Below, in pieces: positions 49,145 through 58,460 of a DNA stretch of 64,000 bases. A program made the translations under genes and the position numbers. Positions within the stretch are counted from its first letter, which is position 1. Each line of letters opens with the position of its first letter. The notes under the pieces were generated by a model. The model saw nothing but the letters and a program-made list of their open reading frames with translations. It was not told the origin of the DNA and searched no databases. Origin of the DNA: Kitasatospora acidiphila (GTDB lineage Bacteria > Actinomycetota > Actinomycetes > Streptomycetales > Streptomycetaceae); NCBI RefSeq assembly GCF_006636205.1, contig NZ_VIGB01000003.1, positions 5,632,501 through 5,696,500 of the forward strand, given 5' to 3'.

Positions 49145-49936
49145 TCAGTGCGCCTGGCCGGTGAGCAGGCCGGGGTGCACGCCCAGGCCCATCGAGGCGT
49201 CGATCACGGCGCCGTGCAGCAGGGTGGAGTCCGGGCCGGCCAGCCAGAAGATCAGCTCGGCCACCTCGGCCGGGTCGATCAGCCGCCCGCGGGGCAGCCG
49301 GTGCACCAGCTCGGCCTGCTCGACCGGGTCCAGTGCGTTGAGCGTGCTGGCCTCGAACATGCCGGTCTCCACGGCGCCCGGGCAGATCGCGAAGACCTCC
49401 ACCGGCTCATGGGCGAGCTCGGCCGCGAGCTGCCGGGTGAAGTGGCCGAGGGCGGCCTTGCTCATGCCGTCGGCCAGTCGGAAGCCGGGGAACTGGGACA
49501 CCCCGCCGCCGACGCTGGAGACGTTGACGATCTTGCCGCAGCCCTGCTCGATCAGCTGCGGCAGCAGTTTGCGGGTCAGCCAGAGCGGGCCGAGCGCGTT
49601 GATCCGCAGCATCGCCTCGTCCCGTTCGTGCTGGCTCGGGCCGGCGTACCGGGCGACCGTGGCCGAGCCGACCGCGGCGTTGTTGACCAGCACGCAGACC
49701 GGGCCGGGCAGCTCGTCGAGCAGCCGCTGGTGGTCGGCCCAGTCGCCCTGGTCGAAGGCGAAGGCCCGGACGGTGCCGGGCCCCTCCGCGTTGAGCTTCT
49801 CGGCCAGGACGGTGGCGCGGTCGGCCCCCAGCCGGTAGGTGAACCAGACGTTGTCGCCGGCCTGTGCGAACCGCTCGACGCAGGCCCGGCCGATCCCTGC
49901 CGAACCCCCGGTGATGAGTACGTTGCGTGTCGGCAT
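49145..49936 (-). CDS. Short-chain dehydrogenase-like protein lacking the catalytic Tyr
   Basis: 263 residues from ATG 49936 (GGGAGGG eight bases upstream; an upstream in-frame ATG at 49957 is less likely). Cofactor motif I-T-G-G-S-A-G-I-G, then V-N-N-A-A-V-G, V-N-V-S-S-V-G-G-G. In the expected Y-x-x-x-K, Lys is present (M-S-K-A-A-L) but the Tyr position is Asp (A-D-G-M-S-K). It may be an altered-activity or structural SDR. First gene of the five-gene operon; its stop is 19 bases before the aminotransferase start. Confidence 0.88.
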   Translation of the reverse strand: MPTRNVLITGGSAGIGRACVERFAQAGDNVWFTYRLGADRATVLAEKLNAEGPGTVRAFAFDQGDWADHQRLLDELPGPVCVLVNNAAVGSATVARYAGPSQHERDEAMLRINALGPLWLTRKLLPQLIEQGCGKIVNVSSVGGGVSQFPGFRLADGMSKAALGHFTRQLAAELAHEPVEVFAICPGAVETGMFEASTLNALDPVEQAELVHRLPRGRLIDPAEVAELIFWLAGPDSTLLHGAVIDASMGLGVHPGLLTGQAH

Positions 49937-50100
49937 CTGCCGTCCCTCCCGGAACATTGGGCCGTCGTGGCAGCGCTGAGTGACGGGCTGTGCCGATGGT
50001 GTCCAATCCGCGCGGCGGCGACAAGGATCACGCCGACGGACCCGGGGCTTGGTGAAGTCGGGGGTCCGTTTGCGGGGCGACCCCCATAGACTTGGCCCCC

Positions 50101-50385
50101 ATGAGCACTCTTGAGCCCGAGCGCGGCCTCGGTACCGGCACCCTGGTCGAGCCCGTCCCGCAGGTGTCCCACGGCGACGGTGACCACGAGCGCTTCGCGC
50201 ACTACGTCCAGAAGGACAAGATCATGGAGAGCGCGCTCTCCGGTTCCCCGGTGGTCGCGCTCTGCGGCAAGGTCTGGGTGCCCGGGCGCGACCCGAAGAA
50301 GTACCCGGTCTGCCCGATGTGCAAGGAGATCTACGACGGCATCGGCGCCGGCGGCGACAAGGGCGGCGACAACAAGGGCAAGTAG
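50101..50385 (+). CDS. DUF3039 family protein
   Basis: 94 residues, ATG 50101. Conserved core E-R-F-A-H-Y-V, V-V-A-L-C-G-K-V-W-V-P-G-R-D-P and C-P-M-C-K-E-I-Y; the cysteines suggest a small zinc-binding domain. Widespread in actinobacteria, function unknown. Confidence 0.92.
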   Translation: MSTLEPERGLGTGTLVEPVPQVSHGDGDHERFAHYVQKDKIMESALSGSPVVALCGKVWVPGRDPKKYPVCPMCKEIYDGIGAGGDKGGDNKGK

Positions 50386-50448
50386 GCCGGTCCAGCCAGG
50401 CCGGTATTGGTCTGTACCAATGGCGGTGTGCGGGGCAGGATGCCCGCC

Positions 50449-52083
50449 ATGGACCTGATCCCCGCACCGGCCGACGTCCGGCTCGACCCGCGCCGCACCC
50501 TGCCGCTCGGGCCGGACAGCACCCTGGCCGGCGGGCCCGGCACCGAGGCCGCCGAGCGCTGGCTGCGCACCGAGCTGGGAGCCGCCACCGGGCTGGCGCT
50601 GCCCCGGGCCGACCGCCCGTCATCGAGCTGCGGCTCTCCCCCAGCCCGGCGGCTGGGAGGTGCCCCATGCGGCACTGGCACCGGAGGCCTACCGGATCGC
50701 GATCGGCCCCGAGCGGGCCCGGCTCACCGCCGGCGGCCCGGCCGGCGCGCACTGGGCCGCCCAGACGCTGCGCCAGCTGCTCGGCCCCGAGGCGTTCCGG
50801 CGGGCACCGCTGCGCCGCACCGGCTGGGCGCTGCCGCTCGGCGAGATCACCGACGCGCCGCGGTTCGGCTGGCGGGGCCTGCTGCTGGACACCGCACGGC
50901 ACTTCCTGCCCAAGCCCGAGCTGCTGCGTTACGTCGACCTGCTGGCCGCGCACAAGCTCAATGTGCTGCACCTGCACCTGACGGACGATCAGGGCTGGCG
51001 TTTCGAGGTCAAGCGCTATCCGAAGCTGGTCGAGACCGGCTCCTGGCGGACCCGTTCGATGGTGGGCTTCCGGGACGGGCAGCGCTGGGACGACCGGCCG
51101 CACGGGGCCACTACACCCAGGACGACCTGCGCGAGCTGGTCGCCTACGCGGCCGACCGGGGGATCACGGTGGTGCCGGAGATCGACCTGCCCGGGCACAC
51201 CCAGGCCGCCATCGCCGCCTACCCGGAGCTGGGCAACACCGACGTGGTGGACACCGCCGCGCTGGGGGTGTGGACCGACTGGGGCGTCAGCTCCCACGTG
51301 CTCAACGCGTCGGACGCCACCCTGGCCTTCTTCGAGGGCGTGCTGGAGGAGCTCCTGGAGGTGTTCCCGTCCGAGTTCGTGCACCTCGGCGGGGACGAGT
51401 GCCCCAAGGACGAGTGGCGGGCCAGCCCGGCCGCTCAGGCCCGGATCAAGGCGCTGGGGCTGGCCGGCGAGGAGGAGCTGCAGGGCTGGATGATCCGGCA
51501 CTTCGGCCGCTGGCTGGCCGACCGGGGGCGGCGGCTGATCGGCTGGGACGAGATCCTGGAGGGCGGCCTCGCGCCGCAGGCCGCTGTCTCCTCCTGGCGG
51601 GGCTACTTCGGCGGGGTGGCGGCCGCGCGGGCCGGGCACCAGGTGGTGATGTGCCCGGAGCAGTACGTCTACCTGGACCACCGGCAGGCCGACGGGCCCG
51701 AGGAGCCGATCCCGGTCGGCTTCGTGCGCACCGCGGCGGACGTCTACCGGTTCGAGCCGGTCCCGCCCGAGCTGGACGAGGCGAGCGCCCGTCAGGTGAT
51801 CGGCACTCAGGCGAACCTGTGGACCGAGTTCGCCGACCAGCCCCGGGACGTCGACTTCCGGGCGTTCCCCCGTTTGGCTGCACTCGCCGAGGTCGCCTGG
51901 TCCGAGCTGCCCAGGGACCCGGCGCAGCGGGACTGGCCGGGCTTCGAGCAGCGGCTCGGCGGCCACCTGGCCAGGCTGGACGCACTCGGCGTGGCCTACC
52001 GCCCGCCGACCGGGCCGCACCCGTGGCAGCGGCGACCCGGGGTGCCGGGCCGCCCGTCGGACGGGCCGCCGCCGGTGCGCTGA
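50449..52083 (+). CDS. Family 20 beta-N-acetylhexosaminidase, frame broken three times
   Basis: About 545 residues when repaired; ATG 50449 with GGCAGGA. An N-terminal GH20b-like domain (about 1-140) precedes the catalytic barrel: F-G-W-R-G-L-L-L-D-T-A-R-H, L-H-L-H-L-T-D-D-Q-G-W-R, and the catalytic Asp-Glu pair in F-V-H-L-G-G-D-E-C-P. It removes terminal GlcNAc/GalNAc, for example from chitin oligomers; no signal peptide is seen, so it is probably intracellular. One base is missing in each of three runs: C 50616-50618, C 50663-50666 and G 51104-51107. The second lies in a copy of the dispersed palindrome. Confidence 0.88.
   Translation: MDLIPAPADVRLDPRRTLPLGPDSTLAGGPGTEAAERWLRTELGAATGLALPRADRPSSSCGSPPARRLGGAPCGTGTGGLPDRDRPRAGPAHRRRPGRRALGRPDAAPAARPRGVPAGTAAPHRLGAAARRDHRRAAVRLAGPAAGHRTALPAQARAAALRRPAGRAQAQCAAPAPDGRSGLAFRGQALSEAGRDRLLADPFDGGLPGRAALGRPAARGHYTQDDLRELVAYAADRGITVVPEIDLPGHTQAAIAAYPELGNTDVVDTAALGVWTDWGVSSHVLNASDATLAFFEGVLEELLEVFPSEFVHLGGDECPKDEWRASPAAQARIKALGLAGEEELQGWMIRHFGRWLADRGRRLIGWDEILEGGLAPQAAVSSWRGYFGGVAAARAGHQVVMCPEQYVYLDHRQADGPEEPIPVGFVRTAADVYRFEPVPPELDEASARQVIGTQANLWTEFADQPRDVDFRAFPRLAALAEVAWSELPRDPAQRDWPGFEQRLGGHLARLDALGVAYRPPTGPHPWQRRPGVPGRPSDGPPPVR
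50632..50668. repeat. Dispersed palindromic element, copy in the hexosaminidase gene
   Basis: GGCTCTCCCCCAGCCCGGCG then GCTGGGAGGTGCCCCAT. Compared with the other copies (GTGCCCCC / GGGGGCAC) it lacks one C, which matches the frame loss here. Confidence 0.7.
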
Positions 52084-52311
52084 CGCTCCGTCCGGCCGGC
52101 GGGGAACCTTCGGGACCGCCGGGTCGTCAAGATCAGGTGGCGGGGCGGCCTCCCTTCGGACCCCTGCGGCTTCAGTTCGGCAGCCCGGGCCCGTACTCTA
52201 CGGGCGGTACCGCGAGCGCGGTGCGCGGCAGGCCGACCGCTCGGCGGCCGACCGGTACGGCTGGGCCCGGACCCGAGCGCAGCCAGGAGAGTGGAGCACG
52301 GTGGGACCCAG

Positions 52312-53207
52312 GTGAATCGGACGATCATGCTGCCGACCTCGCTGGCGGAGGCTGTCGAAGCCCTGGGTACCAGCCCCGCCGCCGTGCCGGTGGCGGGCGG
52401 CACCGACCTGATGGAGGCCGTCAACGCCGGGCGGCTGCGCCCCGCCGCGCTGCTCGGCCTCGGCCGGATCACCGAACTGCGCGGCTGGCGCTACGAGGAC
52501 GGCGGCACCGCGGTGCTCGGCGCCGGCCTCACCCTGGCCCGGATGGACCGCCCCGACTTCGCCGCGCTGATCCCGGCGCTGGCCGACGCGGCCCGCACCG
52601 CCGGGCCGCCGCAGACCCGCAACGTCGGCACCCTGGGCGGCAACATCGCCACCGCCGCGCCGACCGGCGACACCCTGCCGGTGCTCACCGCGCTGGAGGC
52701 GCAGGTGACCCTGGCCGGCGTCGGCGGCACCCGGGACGTGCCGGTCAGCCACCTGCTCACCGGCCTCGACCCGATCCGCCCGGGCGAACTGCTCACCTGG
52801 GTGCGGGTGCCGCTGCTGCACGCCCCCAGGTGTTCCTCAAGGCCACCGGGCGCAGCGGCCCGGCCAGGGCCACCGCCTCGGTCGCCCTGGTGCTCGACCC
52901 GGCCCGGCGCGCGGTGCGCTGCGCGGTCGGCGCGGTGGCGCCGGTGCCGCTGCGCCCGCTGGAGGCGGAGGCCTGGGTGGCGGGCTGCATCGACTGGTCG
53001 GCGCGCGGCGAGGAGGGCGCCACGGCCATCGACCCGGCCGCGGCGGCCGCCTTCGGCGAGTACGTGGCCACCGCCTGCGTGCCGGACGGCTACGGCGCTG
53101 ACCCGGCGTCGGGACTGCCGCCGCAGGGGCCGACGGCGGCGGCCGTGGCGCTACGGCGTACCGTGGCGGTGCTGGCCCGCCGGGCGCTGGGGAGGGCACT
53201 GAAGTGA
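52312..53207 (+). CDS. Xanthine-dehydrogenase-type FAD-binding subunit, frame broken once
   Basis: About 298 residues when repaired. The FAD motifs A-G-G-T-D-L-M and T-x-G-G-N-I-A-T-A-A-P-T-G-D are clear, followed by the CO-dehydrogenase flavoprotein C-terminal domain. GTG 52312 is preferred; GTG 52291 is possible. The frame is lost in the C run 52823-52827: one more C joins L-L-H-A-P to Q-V-F-L-K-A-T-G-R-S. First gene of the operon; the stop overlaps the iron-sulfur gene by four bases. Confidence 0.87.
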
Positions 53208-54470
53208 CGGCCGAGGGGATCGCCCAGATGGCGACCGAACCGACGATGCATCCCGCCCAGCCGGGCGACGGGCGGCCCACCGCCTCGTACACGCTGCGGG
53301 TGAACGGCTTCGAACGGCCGGTCACCGACGCCTGGATCGGCGAGAGCCTGCTCCATGTGCTGCGCGAGCGGCTCGGGCTGGCGGGTGCCAAGAACGGCTG
53401 CGAGCAGGGCGAGTGCGGGGCCTGCTCGGTGCAGGTGGACGGCCAGTTGGTGGCCGGCTGCCTGGTGCCGGCGGCGCTCGCGGCGGACAGCGAGATCGCC
53501 ACCGTGGAGGGCCTGTCGGCCGGCGGCGCGGCCAGCGACGTGCAGCAGGCGCTGGCCGACTCCGGGGCGGTGCAGTGCGGCTACTGCACGCCCGGCATGG
53601 CGATGGCGGTGCACGACCTGCTGCAGCGCAACCACCGGCCCAGCGAGATGGAGGCCCGCCAGGCGCTCTGCGGCAACCTGTGCCGGTGCACCGGGTACCG
53701 CAGCGCGCTGGCGGCCGTGCAGACCGTCGCGGACCAGCGGGCCGCGCTGCTGGTGGAGGCCGAGGCGACCGCGGAGGCGGCTGACGAGGCGTCGGGACCG
53801 CCCGCCGACACCACCGAACCGGCGGCCCAGGAGCCGCCCGCGCCGGAAGGCGCCGTCGCCCAGGCGCTCGACCTGCCGGTCTACCAGGACGCCTGGAGCG
53901 GCACCGCTGCCGCCGGCGAGGTGCCGATCTTCGAGGCCGACGGCGACTGGATCGCCGCCGAGGAGGCGGTGCCCACCACCGCCGGCGGCCTCGGGACCAT
54001 CCCGGCCCAGGGCTACCCCGGCTACGACACCGCCGGATACGCCCCGGGCACCGGCTATGACGCGGCGTCCGGCTACGAGCCCACCCCCGTGCACGGCACC
54101 GCCGTCCCGACCTTCGACACCACCCCGCGCAGGGCACCCCGTACGAGCCCACCCCCGCGCACGGCACCGCCACCCCGTCGTTCGACACCACCCCGGCCCA
54201 GGGCACCCCGTACGACCCGACCCCGGCGCACGGCATCCCGCACCAGGACGGCGGCTACCCGGCCGCGCCGCAGTACGCGGCCGACCCGTACGCCCAGGTG
54301 CCCTACCCGGGCACCGCCTACGACCCGCTCGGCTACCAGGCCACCCCGGCGCACGGCATCCCGGCGCCCGCCACCCCGTTCGACGGCACGGTCTACGAGA
54401 CCGCCCCCGGCACGCCCGAGGCCGGCACCCCGCCCACGGCCTCCACCTCCCCGAGGACGGCCACGCATGA
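53204..54470 (+). CDS. [2Fe-2S] subunit with long disordered tail, frame broken twice
   Basis: About 422 residues when repaired. The N-terminal ferredoxin motif is C-E-Q-G-E-C-G-A-C and the second cluster domain has C-G-Y-C-T-P-G and C-G-N-L-C-R-C-T-G-Y, all eight cysteines. After about residue 185 comes a ~230-residue Pro/Thr/Gly-rich tail with repeated Y-[E/D]-P-T-P-A-H-G units. Frame changes at the C runs 54123-54126 and 54433-54435; repair gives a stop at 54468-54470 (…L-P-E-D-G-H-A) overlapping the next start by ATGA. Unrepaired, the frame falsely runs into the molybdopterin gene. Confidence 0.85.
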
Positions 54471-56746
54471 CCGACCAGCTCGACCGCCCGGCCGAGAGCG
54501 CCCCGGCGCCGGCCCCGGCCCACGGCCTGGGCAGCTCGCCGCTGCGCACCGACGCGCTGCCCAAGGCGCTCGGCATCTACCCGTACGCCGCCGACCTCTG
54601 GGCGGAGGGGCTGCTCTGGGGCGCGGTGCTGCGCTCGCCGCACCCGCACGCCCGGATCGTCGCCATCGACACCTCGGCGGCGCTGGCGATCCCCGGGGTG
54701 CACGCCGTGGTGACCGCCGCCGACCTGCCCGCACAGCCGACGGAGGCCGACCGCCCGGTGCTGGCCGCCGAGGTGGTCCGCCACCACGGCGAGCCGGTGG
54801 CCGCGGTGGCCGCCGACCACCCGGACACCGCGCGGCTGGCCGCCGCCTCGATCCTGGTCGAGTACCAGCTCCTGGAGCCGCTGACCGACCCGGAGCAGGC
54901 CTTCAACGGCCCGGCCCTGCACCCGAACGGCAACCTGCTGCGCCACCTGCCGCTGCGCCACGGCGACCAGGAGCTGGTCGGCGAGGTGGTGGTCGAGGGG
55001 CTCTACCAGGTGGGGCGCCAGGACCCGGCGCCGATCGGCACCGAGGCGGGCCTGGCGGTGCCGCGCCCGGACGGCGGGGTGGAGCTGCACCTGTCCTCCA
55101 CCGACCCGCACGGCGACCGGGACCGGGTGGCGGCCCGGCTCGGCCTGGAGCCGGACCGGGTGCGGCTGGTGGTCACCGGCGTGCCCGGCGCCAGCGCGGA
55201 CCGCGAGGAGCTCTCCTTCCAGGTGACCCTGGCGCTGCTGGCGCTGCGCTCCGGCCGGCCGGTGAAGATGGTGCTGACCCGCGAGGAGTCGTTCCAGGCG
55301 CACAGCGGCCGGCACCCGGCGCTGCTGCGCTACCGCCACCACGCCGACGCCCAGGGCACCTTGGTCAAGGTGGAGGCGCAGATCCTGCTGGACGGCGGGG
55401 CCTACGCGGACGTCTCGGCGGAGGTGCTGGGCGCCGCCACCGCGTTCGCGGCCGGACCGTACGTCTGCCCGAACGTCTCGGTGGACGCCTGGGCGGTGCG
55501 CACCAACAACCCGCCGGCCGGCCGGATGCGCGGCGAGGGCGCGCTGCAGTCCTGCTTCGCGCACGAGTCGCAGATGGACCTGCTGGCCGCTCGGCTCGGC
55601 CTGGACCCGCTGGAGATCCGCCGCCGCAACGCGATGACCACCGGCGACTCGCTGCCCACCGGACAGGCCGTCACCTGCCCGGCCCCGGTCGGCCCGCTGC
55701 TGGAGGCGCTCGACGAGGTGCCGCTGCCGGCGCTGCCGCTGGACGACCCGGACACCGCCTGGCTGCTGCCCGGCGGCCCGGGCGGAGCCGGCGACCCGGC
55801 GGCGGTGCGGCGCGGCATCGGCTATGCGGTCGGCATGGTGCACATGCTGGGCGCGGAGGGCGCGGACGAGGTCTCCACCGCCACCGTGCGGGTCAGCGGG
55901 GACCACGCCACGGTGATCTGCGCGGCGGTCGACGCCGGGCAGGGCTTCGCCACGCTGGCGCGGCAGATCGTGCAGTCGGTGCTCGGGGTGAGCGAGGTCT
56001 ACGTCGCGCCGGTGGACAGCGACCAGACGATCGCCGGCCCGTCCGCCCGCGGCCGGCACACCTGGGTCTCCGGCGGGGCGGTGGAGAAGGCCGCGCTGAT
56101 GGTCCGCCACCAGTTGCTGCAGCCGATCGCCGCCGACTTCGGCATGTCGGTGGAGCTGCTGTCGATCGCCGAGGGCAAGATCACCTCCTATGACGGGGTG
56201 CTCGGCATGCCGGTCGGCGAGGCGCTGGAGGGCAAGGAGCTGTGGGCCACCGCGCAGTGCCGCCCGCACCCGACCGAGCCGCTGGACGAGGCCGGCCAGG
56301 GTGACGCCTTCGTTTCGATCGCCTTCTGCGCGATGCGCGCCGTGGTGGACGTGGACATCGAACTGGGCGCCGTCCGGGTGGTCGACGTGACGGTGGCCCA
56401 GGACGTCGGTCGGGCCCTGAACCCGGGCCAGATCGAGGACCGGATCGAGGCGGCGGTGGCCCACGGGGTCGGCGCGGCCCTGCTGGAGGACCTGCGCACC
56501 ACCGCCGGCGTCCCGCACGACCTCTCGCTCACCGGCTACCGGCTGCCCACCTCGCTGGACACCCCCGAGGTGCGGATCGCCAAGCTGGTGGAGGAGCGCG
56601 ACGTGGTCGCCACCTTCGGTGCCAAGGCGGTCAGCGCCGTCCCCGCCGTGGTGGCCCCCGCCGCCGTCGCCGCCGCGGTCCGCGCCGCCACCAACCTCCC
56701 GGTCGGCCGCCTCCCGATCCTTGCGCAGGACGCGGTGGTGGGCTGA
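54467..56746 (+). CDS. Xanthine-dehydrogenase-type molybdopterin-binding subunit
   Basis: 759 residues. The a/b hammerhead domain (about 20-130) and the Mo-binding domain are complete: R-M-R-G-E-G-A-L-Q, G-Q-G-F-A-T (molybdopterin contact) and a C-terminal G-A-K-A-V-S near the expected Glu region. With the FAD and [2Fe-2S] proteins it makes a heterotrimeric molybdenum hydroxylase for purines or related heterocycles; the exact substrate is not certain. Confidence 0.93.
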   Translation: MTDQLDRPAESAPAPAPAHGLGSSPLRTDALPKALGIYPYAADLWAEGLLWGAVLRSPHPHARIVAIDTSAALAIPGVHAVVTAADLPAQPTEADRPVLAAEVVRHHGEPVAAVAADHPDTARLAAASILVEYQLLEPLTDPEQAFNGPALHPNGNLLRHLPLRHGDQELVGEVVVEGLYQVGRQDPAPIGTEAGLAVPRPDGGVELHLSSTDPHGDRDRVAARLGLEPDRVRLVVTGVPGASADREELSFQVTLALLALRSGRPVKMVLTREESFQAHSGRHPALLRYRHHADAQGTLVKVEAQILLDGGAYADVSAEVLGAATAFAAGPYVCPNVSVDAWAVRTNNPPAGRMRGEGALQSCFAHESQMDLLAARLGLDPLEIRRRNAMTTGDSLPTGQAVTCPAPVGPLLEALDEVPLPALPLDDPDTAWLLPGGPGGAGDPAAVRRGIGYAVGMVHMLGAEGADEVSTATVRVSGDHATVICAAVDAGQGFATLARQIVQSVLGVSEVYVAPVDSDQTIAGPSARGRHTWVSGGAVEKAALMVRHQLLQPIAADFGMSVELLSIAEGKITSYDGVLGMPVGEALEGKELWATAQCRPHPTEPLDEAGQGDAFVSIAFCAMRAVVDVDIELGAVRVVDVTVAQDVGRALNPGQIEDRIEAAVAHGVGAALLEDLRTTAGVPHDLSLTGYRLPTSLDTPEVRIAKLVEERDVVATFGAKAVSAVPAVVAPAAVAAAVRAATNLPVGRLPILAQDAVVG

Positions 56747-56777
56747 GCCCGGGCGGCCGAAAAGGCCCGAGAACACC

Positions 56778-56817
56778 GGAATGCCGGGTCGACGAAAACG
56801 TCGACCCGGCATTCCGA
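56778..56817. terminator. Perfect 18-bp hairpin after the molybdenum hydroxylase operon
   Basis: CGGAATGCCGGGTCGACG and its complement around AAAA, followed by ATTTC. It lies between the convergent xdh operon and tRNA-Cys, so it can terminate both. Confidence 0.85.
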
Positions 56818-56824
56818 TTTCACG

Positions 56825-56896
56825 AGGCCATGACGGGAATCGAACCCGTGTACACCGCTTTGCAGGCGGTTCCCTAAGCCACTCGGGCACACGGCC
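56825..56896 (-). tRNA. tRNA-Cys (GCA)
   Basis: 72 bases. Acceptor GGCCGTG / CATGGCC (one G-U pair), anticodon stem ACCGC / GCGGT with loop CTGCAAA, T arm ACGGGTTCGATTCCCGT and discriminator U. CCA is not encoded. Confidence 0.95.
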
Positions 56897-57023
56897 GGCT
56901 GATGGGAAAAAGCTTAGGCGACACCCTGTGGGGTCGGTCAATGGCCGAATGTGACATCCGCATGAAGTCCTAGGACCAAAGGGTCAGGAGTAAACCCGGC
57001 ACACGCGGCTTACCATGGCAGTC

Positions 57024-58445
57024 ATGACCGCAACCGACTCCGCTCTGCTCGGCCAGCTCGCCCCGCCTGACCAGGGCGGAGTGCTGAGCGCGCGGTACCG
57101 CGCGCTGACGTTGGGGATCGTCTCGGTGGTGCTGCTGCTCGCCTTCGAGGCGACCGCGGTGAACACCGCGATGCCGGTGGCGGCCCGTCAGCTGCACGGG
57201 GTGGGGCTCTACGCGTTCGCGTTCTCCGGCTACTTCACCAGCACCCTGTTCGCCATGGTGCTGTCCGGCGAGTGGTGCGACCGGCGCGGGCCGGTGCTGC
57301 CGCTGTTCGCCGGGATCGGGGTCTTCGCCGGCGGGCTGGTGGTGGCCGGCGCGGCGGCCGACATGTGGCTGTTCGTCAGCGGACGGGCGATCCAGGGCCT
57401 CGGTGGCGGCCTGGTGATCGTGGCGCTCTACGTGGTGGCCGGGCGGGCCTTTCCGGAACGGCTGCGGCCGGCCGTCTTCGCCGCGTTCTCGGCGGCCTGG
57501 GTGCTGCCCTCGATCATCGGCCCCGTGGTCTCCGGGGCCGTCACCCAGCACCTGGGCTGGCGCTGGGTGTTCCTGGCCGTGCCGATGCTGGTGGTGCTGC
57601 CGCTCGCGGTGATGGGGCCGGCGCTGCGGCGGGCCGAGCGGGAGCAGGAGCCTCTGCCGGGCGGCGCGCTGAACCGGCGGCGGATCGGGCTCGCCGCGAT
57701 GGCCGCGCTCGGCGCCGGGCTGCTGCAGTGGGCGGGCGAGCGCCGGGACCTGGTGGCACTGCTGCCCGCGCTGGTCGGGCTGGCGCTGCTGGTGCCCGCG
57801 GTGCTGCGGCTGCTGCCGGCCGGCACCCTGCGGGCCGGGCGCGGGCTGCCCACGCTGATCCTGCTGCGCGGGGTGGCGTCCGGTGCGTTCTTCGCCGCCG
57901 AGGCGTTCATCCCGCTGATGATGGTGACGCAGCGTCATCTGTCGCCGACCATGGCCGGCCTCACCCTGACCAGTGGCGGGCTCTCCTGGTCGCTCGGCTC
58001 CTGGCTGCAGGGCCGGCCCGGCGCCGACCGCCACCGCGAGCTGCTGATCCGGCTCGGCTTCCTGTTCACCAGCGTCGCCGTCGCGGGCGCCGCCCTGGTG
58101 CTGCTGCCCGCCATGCCGACCTGGACGGCGGCGGTGGCCTGGGCCTTCGGCGGGCTCGGGATGGGCCTGCTGATCGCCAGCATCAGCGTGCTGATGCTGA
58201 AGCTCTCGCCGCCCGAGGCGGCCGGGGCCAATTCGGCGTCGCTGCAGGTGTCGGACTCGCTGGGCACGGTGCTGCTGGTCGGCCTGGCCGGGGTGCTGTT
58301 CGCGGCGGGCGGCGGCGGTGCGGTCACGGCGGCCACCGCGGGCGCGAGCGTGCCCGGGGCGGCGTTCGGCATGATCTTCGTGGTGATGGCCGCGGTCTCG
58401 CTGGGTGGCGCGGCACTGGCCGGCCGGGTGCGGCCGCGCGACTGA
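57024..58445 (+). CDS. MFS transporter
   Basis: 473 residues from ATG 57024 (ATG 57015 also possible; neither has a clear ribosome site). About 12-14 membrane segments; the first loop has the R-R-G-P motif (G-E-W-C-D-R-R-G-P) and segment 4 has R-A-I-Q-G-L-G-G-G. It resembles drug:H+ antiporters; the substrate is unknown. Confidence 0.9.
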   Translation: MTATDSALLGQLAPPDQGGVLSARYRALTLGIVSVVLLLAFEATAVNTAMPVAARQLHGVGLYAFAFSGYFTSTLFAMVLSGEWCDRRGPVLPLFAGIGVFAGGLVVAGAAADMWLFVSGRAIQGLGGGLVIVALYVVAGRAFPERLRPAVFAAFSAAWVLPSIIGPVVSGAVTQHLGWRWVFLAVPMLVVLPLAVMGPALRRAEREQEPLPGGALNRRRIGLAAMAALGAGLLQWAGERRDLVALLPALVGLALLVPAVLRLLPAGTLRAGRGLPTLILLRGVASGAFFAAEAFIPLMMVTQRHLSPTMAGLTLTSGGLSWSLGSWLQGRPGADRHRELLIRLGFLFTSVAVAGAALVLLPAMPTWTAAVAWAFGGLGMGLLIASISVLMLKLSPPEAAGANSASLQVSDSLGTVLLVGLAGVLFAAGGGGAVTAATAGASVPGAAFGMIFVVMAAVSLGGAALAGRVRPRD

Positions 58446-58460
58446 ACCGCCGCCGGGCCG

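Noticed and set aside
50449..56746. Calling the hexosaminidase, FAD and iron-sulfur genes pseudogenes
   Set aside because: Every break is one lost base in a C/G run with intact family sequence on both sides, as in many other genes of the window, so sequence error is more likely than decay.
53090..56941. A 1283-codon minus-strand open frame opposite the molybdenum hydroxylase genes
   Set aside because: Same GC artefact; the plus strand carries clear motifs.
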